From: Phallus indusiatus
Taxonomy: Eukaryota > Basidiomycota > Agaricomycetes > Phallales > Phallaceae
Assembly: GCA_027605045.1 (NCBI GenBank)
Contig: JAQFWX010000001.1
Location: 3,309,825 to 3,373,824, forward strand
Length of the DNA: 64,000 nucleotides
Reading direction: 5' to 3'
The position numbers and the translations under genes were made by a program. The notes beneath the pieces are model-generated. The model was given only the letters and a program-made list of their open reading frames with translations. It was not told the origin of the DNA and made no database searches. Positions 60,356 through 64,000 of this stretch are shown here, one piece after another (positions within the stretch are counted from its first letter, which is position 1; the number at the start of each line of letters is the position of its first letter).

Positions 60356-62956
60356 CGCTTGTAATACGCGTAGAGGGCGTGGTGTTGGCGCTTAAGTCAG
60401 TCCTTCTAACAGTCACTCAGCTTTTAAATTGTCTGCGGCTGCCGCATATATGTATGTCACGAGAGCCTAGTGTGGCTAGCTGCTCCGAGTTGGACTGATA
60501 TGCGTCCTCTTTCCACGACTATCGTTCGCGCTTCGTTTATTCTTGAATTTCCATTTTTGGTCAATTCTCCGCGTATCCCGTTCTCTCTCACAACACTATA
60601 CAAAGATCATTACGAACATCCATAGAGGGCACAGTGATAGACCCATTAATCCTGAACGGGGTTCCGAATTCTTTCGTCCATTTGAAATCAAATTCTGTTG
60701 CTTCTTCGAAGGCGAAGAGCTGATGAAGATTTCTTAATAGGTTGCAACTTCTTAAAGCCTCAGATTTAGGGGACAACCTTGCCTACGAGCCATGTACGGT
60801 GCAGCGAGGTAACTGTATCTAAGACTGTAACACACAGAAGCTACGATAATACGAAGGCGGACGCAAATAATGGGAGATAATTAATTCTCAGTGTTCCCTT
60901 GATTAAAAAAAGACGGGCCGAGATGACGGAAATCGAGGAGTCCAGTGCAATGATGAAGTTGTGTTCCCTGCACCAAACAGGGATATCGATCACCGGTCGG
61001 TCACCGGTCACCCACGTCATCCGGATGCTAATTTCTGATGTTCAATCTGAGTTCGAAATAAGGTATTTTTGCTTGAATTTTTCGATTCGATTTTTTTAAT
61101 GGATAGCCTTATTTTTTCCGATAGCCCATCTTTTAAACCAGTTTTTATATCATGCGATTTTCGTATGGGTGGAGCAATAAAGTATTTCAGAGAATTTCTC
61201 TTTCCGGTGCCGGCAAACTCCTGAGAATGAATTATTAAAATGTGCTGATGAATATGCCGAATTGGGATTTACGTGAGTGCACGATGAGCTTTGACGGCGA
61301 TGAATAGACTTGAAATGTGTTCTTTATTAGCTGTTGGGATAAAATCCTGACCTCGTGAAACTTTTTTTCTCAATTGACGAATAATTAATTTTGAATGGCG
61401 CTGCCAGAATGCGATTATCGTGGCTTTTTAGGAGTCGTTTCGCCTAACTTTGAGTGGGACAGCGTATTTTCTGCCTTATAAAATGCCACAAGCCCCCGCT
61501 GCACTGAACAGGGCGGTAAATACGTGTTCCCACAACATGGGTATCGTTATAAGCCACTGGCTCCTTAGATGCGTTGAGAAGATTATCTTATGAGCTGACT
61601 TGCAGTTTTACCCCCTGATTTGCTCGGAGTCAATTCTTGCATCCCCCGCGGATATCCACCATAGTCTAAGTGAGGGGAAGAGAGTTTCATTCTTAACGTA
61701 TACGCAAGCTACGTCTTCGCAGTGTTCTCCTTGAATACAGTTCAATTCGACCTGAGGGCTAGGTTGATTTTCATCCGTTTTGGCATTGAGATTATTACAT
61801 CATCGGGCCGAGGGATTCACAAGGGAGTGCACAGAAGAAATAAATCCAACGCACCTGTTATCCACATACGCTTCAAATTCACTAGGATGATAGTAGCCAT
61901 CAATCTTAAGTATCCAACATCATGCAACAACGAGAACATTACGAGTTGGTCGGAACAATCGGCGAAACGAGACGGGCACCTGAGGAACGGACGGGGTTAA
62001 CACGGAGACACGAGGAAAGGGGAGAGAGGTGAGGTGAAGGGAACAAGTGAAAGACAAGAGAAGCTTTATAATCGATGGCCATACTAAACGCTTGATTAAG
62101 GATCAACAAAATATGGCTCACAAATATTACTAAGAATCAGGGATGATACACTCCGACTTTCCGTTTCTGGATTAGTATGTTGTATGCTTCCGGTTGTGCA
62201 CGATAAGCCAAAAGTTTCCTAAAGCCTATATACAGAATATTAGATTTGGAGGTTTCTTTCTGATGGTGTGGTGCAACTTGACCTAAATCCCCACCGTCCT
62301 GTTTGAAAGTGGGATTGTAAAACTGTAAGGTAAAAATGTATACGGAAGATATAAGGCATCTAGTGATCCGGTGTCACCATAAAGCCATCTATCTTGATCA
62401 TCACTCGTTCATGGGTGTTACCGGAACCAGTGAACTGACATTTTAATTCGATAATGCTCGCTTTATCATAATGAAATCTCGATACACTAATTCTGCCAGA
62501 CCATATACACTACCATACAGCTTCCATTCCTTCAATAGCATTTCGCTATTCGGGGCTAAGCGTGTCTTCCAGAATTTGAATTTGTGCCAGGGTGTCTCTA
62601 TTCGAGTTCCTTACCGTTTACGCGCCACGTAGATGCATGTTAATCTCAGTAATTGGGCCGAGCCCAAATTCTCAGGGAAAAAGTGCCACGCGCGTAGTAT
62701 CCCCGTTTATCAGCCTGTATTAATATGACGTTTAGCGACGAATCGGTTTTAACCGATAACATTTTAAATTATCTTTTTCGTAGGGACTTAATTCTATTCT
62801 ATATATAGCATTAAACGTAACGCGTAACGTGCGTCACCGCCTGTCACCGCCTCCTCTCACTATACCCTGTCTAGTTGTCGATTATTAGCCATCCGGCTTA
62901 CCATAGTACGCGTCATAAATTCATAAATAAGCTTTCAAAGCAATCTCACAATAATC
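60356..62956. other. intergenic with short heptamer arrays
   Basis: No gene recognised. At 60990-61012 there are ggtcaccggtcac-type heptamers and near 62815-62850 further gtcaccgcc copies. Otherwise nothing is seen. Confidence 0.45.
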
Positions 62957-63130
62957 TTGTATTCAATTAACACCCGAGGCTTAGCGATTCGTGGAAACGG
63001 AAAACGACCAAGAGAAGAAATTCGGAAACCTAACTCAAACACATTTGAAACCGGGATTTTTGTATACTACATTTCCACTACGACCTTTCTTCACCTATCG
63101 CCATCTCCGCCATCTTACAAAGCCTTGACC

Positions 63131-63978
63131 ATGGCCTCCAGAGACATCCTGAACCTGATCGATATCACATATACCAGGTCATCAAATTTCGAATCGTGCT
63201 CGTTCGTTAACGTCTCACAAAGCGAGTCGGGTCAGATAACCACCGAAGTTTGGGGAGCGGACGACGACTATATCCAATTAACAGGATAGATTCGAGAGAA
63301 GAATCTAACTGGTCGGAGTCAGCCTGTGCAACTGGATCGTCTCGTCCAGGATTTAGCATACTTCCGATACTATTACCTGAAAGGCAACATGATTCAGATC
63401 ATTCACTATTCTTATGTCACCGTAATACCACCAAAACGTCAGCAGCAGTCCGTTTCAACCTCCTCATTAACTTTTCCTCCGCCGACAAGAGAAGGAGTAT
63501 ACGAATCAGTTCTGCATCTGCCCGCCTTATACTGTCGGAAAGGAAACGGCTGGATTCTTCTTTTGACCCGGTTTTCAGCCAAGTTACCTCCCTCTTTCGA
63601 AGGATATTAAACATGTTCCTCAATCTCGTTTTCCCGGACCCCGCCAGACGGTCATCATCCTCGACTTGCGGTTCTTATATTGAAACGGGATATAGTCATA
63701 ATTTTACCTATCACTACCATTTATCCCGTCGCTGTATCTTCTTGTTCTTTGGATCCCCATTTCCGAGGACAGAAACAACTGCTCCAAACGATTCTACCAA
63801 CGAAGCTCAGACGGAGCGACACGTATCCCTAGAAGTTCTACTCGACCTCCATGTCTGTTGTCAATACACTACCTGCGTTCTTTGTTCTGGTCTAATAATA
63901 CTCGGTGTACTTACAAGACTCAAAGTCGTTGCGACTATCCTCGAGCCAGCGACTATTTCAATACACTCAGTCAACTGA
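63131..63978 (+). CDS. hypothetical protein region, right edge
   Basis: An ATG at 63131 opens 52 residues (ASRDILNLIDITYTRSSNFE ... TTEVWGADDDYIQLTG) to a TAG at 63287. It sits after a pyrimidine-rich leader, as expected for a fungal start. An overlapping plus frame runs open from 63250 to 63978 (242 codons, no ATG at its beginning) with ordinary composition, and another from 63326 to 63610. They could be exons of one gene spliced near 63280, but I see no decisive donor/acceptor pair and no recognised domain. Confidence 0.3.
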
Positions 63979-64000
63979 TCCAATCCATTCAAGTTGGCCC

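Noticed and set aside
63250..63978. 242-codon open frame as a confident gene
   Set aside because: It has no ATG at its beginning, no domain, and overlapping frames on both strands are also open; kept only as a low-confidence region.
1..64000. CRISPR arrays, bacterial operons, ribosome binding sites, prophage or IS elements
   Set aside because: The introns and gene families are eukaryotic; no regularly spaced repeats or prokaryotic signals were seen.

Overview
The window looks like nuclear DNA of a filamentous fungus, most likely a basidiomycete. Reasons: about 40% GC by eye, many 45-110 bp introns with GTRNGY donors and CTAAC-like branch sites, fungal gene families (a UFO1-like F-box protein, a C-x2-C-x18-C-x2-C GATA factor, a small beta/gamma-crystallin-like secreted protein, an SRPK-type kinase relic), and very low gene density. 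No organism is named with confidence. Gene models were read by hand from splice sites; exon ends may be off by one or two bases.

Layout. 3157-4353 (-) is a complete six-exon proteasome beta-6 gene (PRE7/PSMB1). 8880-10787 (-) holds a three-exon secreted beta/gamma-crystallin-like protein and a second, partly resolved secreted protein. 12325-15205 (+) is a five-exon F-box/beta-propeller/UIM protein resembling Ufo1. It is followed at 15286-16586 by 1.3 kb with no CpG at all, and at 16778-17057 by a near-perfect 280-bp palindrome carrying telomere-like TTAGGG units. 17.4-25 kb holds nothing recognisable.

From 25 to 32 kb there is a run of gene relics, each still recognisable but broken by frameshifts or stops: GlcNAc-6-phosphate deacetylase, proteasome subunit Rpn3, an SRPK-like kinase, and methionine sulfoxide reductase A with a Met-rich N-terminal extension. 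A TOR kinase relic lies at 56.7-57.5 kb. A second, much larger palindrome (two 508-bp arms, 175-bp loop) at 32853-34044 duplicates part of an unrecognised coding sequence.

36802-42032 (-) is the largest gene in the window. Four exons encode about 1,690 residues: seven 33-residue repeats, an Ulp1-like (C48) cysteine-protease-like domain, then over 1,000 residues I cannot assign. It is interrupted by one single-base frameshift. Downstream are a small unrecognised four-exon gene (44734-45596, also one frameshift), a GC-rich segment with several potential hairpins (45.72-45.87 kb), a seven-exon GATA zinc-finger factor (50431-51729) and unresolved exon islands (52.4-54.5 kb). The last 6 kb is mostly non-coding with small repeats and one open frame at the right edge.

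How it fits together: nothing suggests a functional cluster. PRE7 and Rpn3 are both proteasome subunits and the F-box protein would feed the same pathway, but Rpn3 is broken and the link is probably chance. The best candidate for something undescribed is the repeat/Ulp1-like/unknown giant protein; the CpG-free block and the palindromes are the clearest non-coding oddities.
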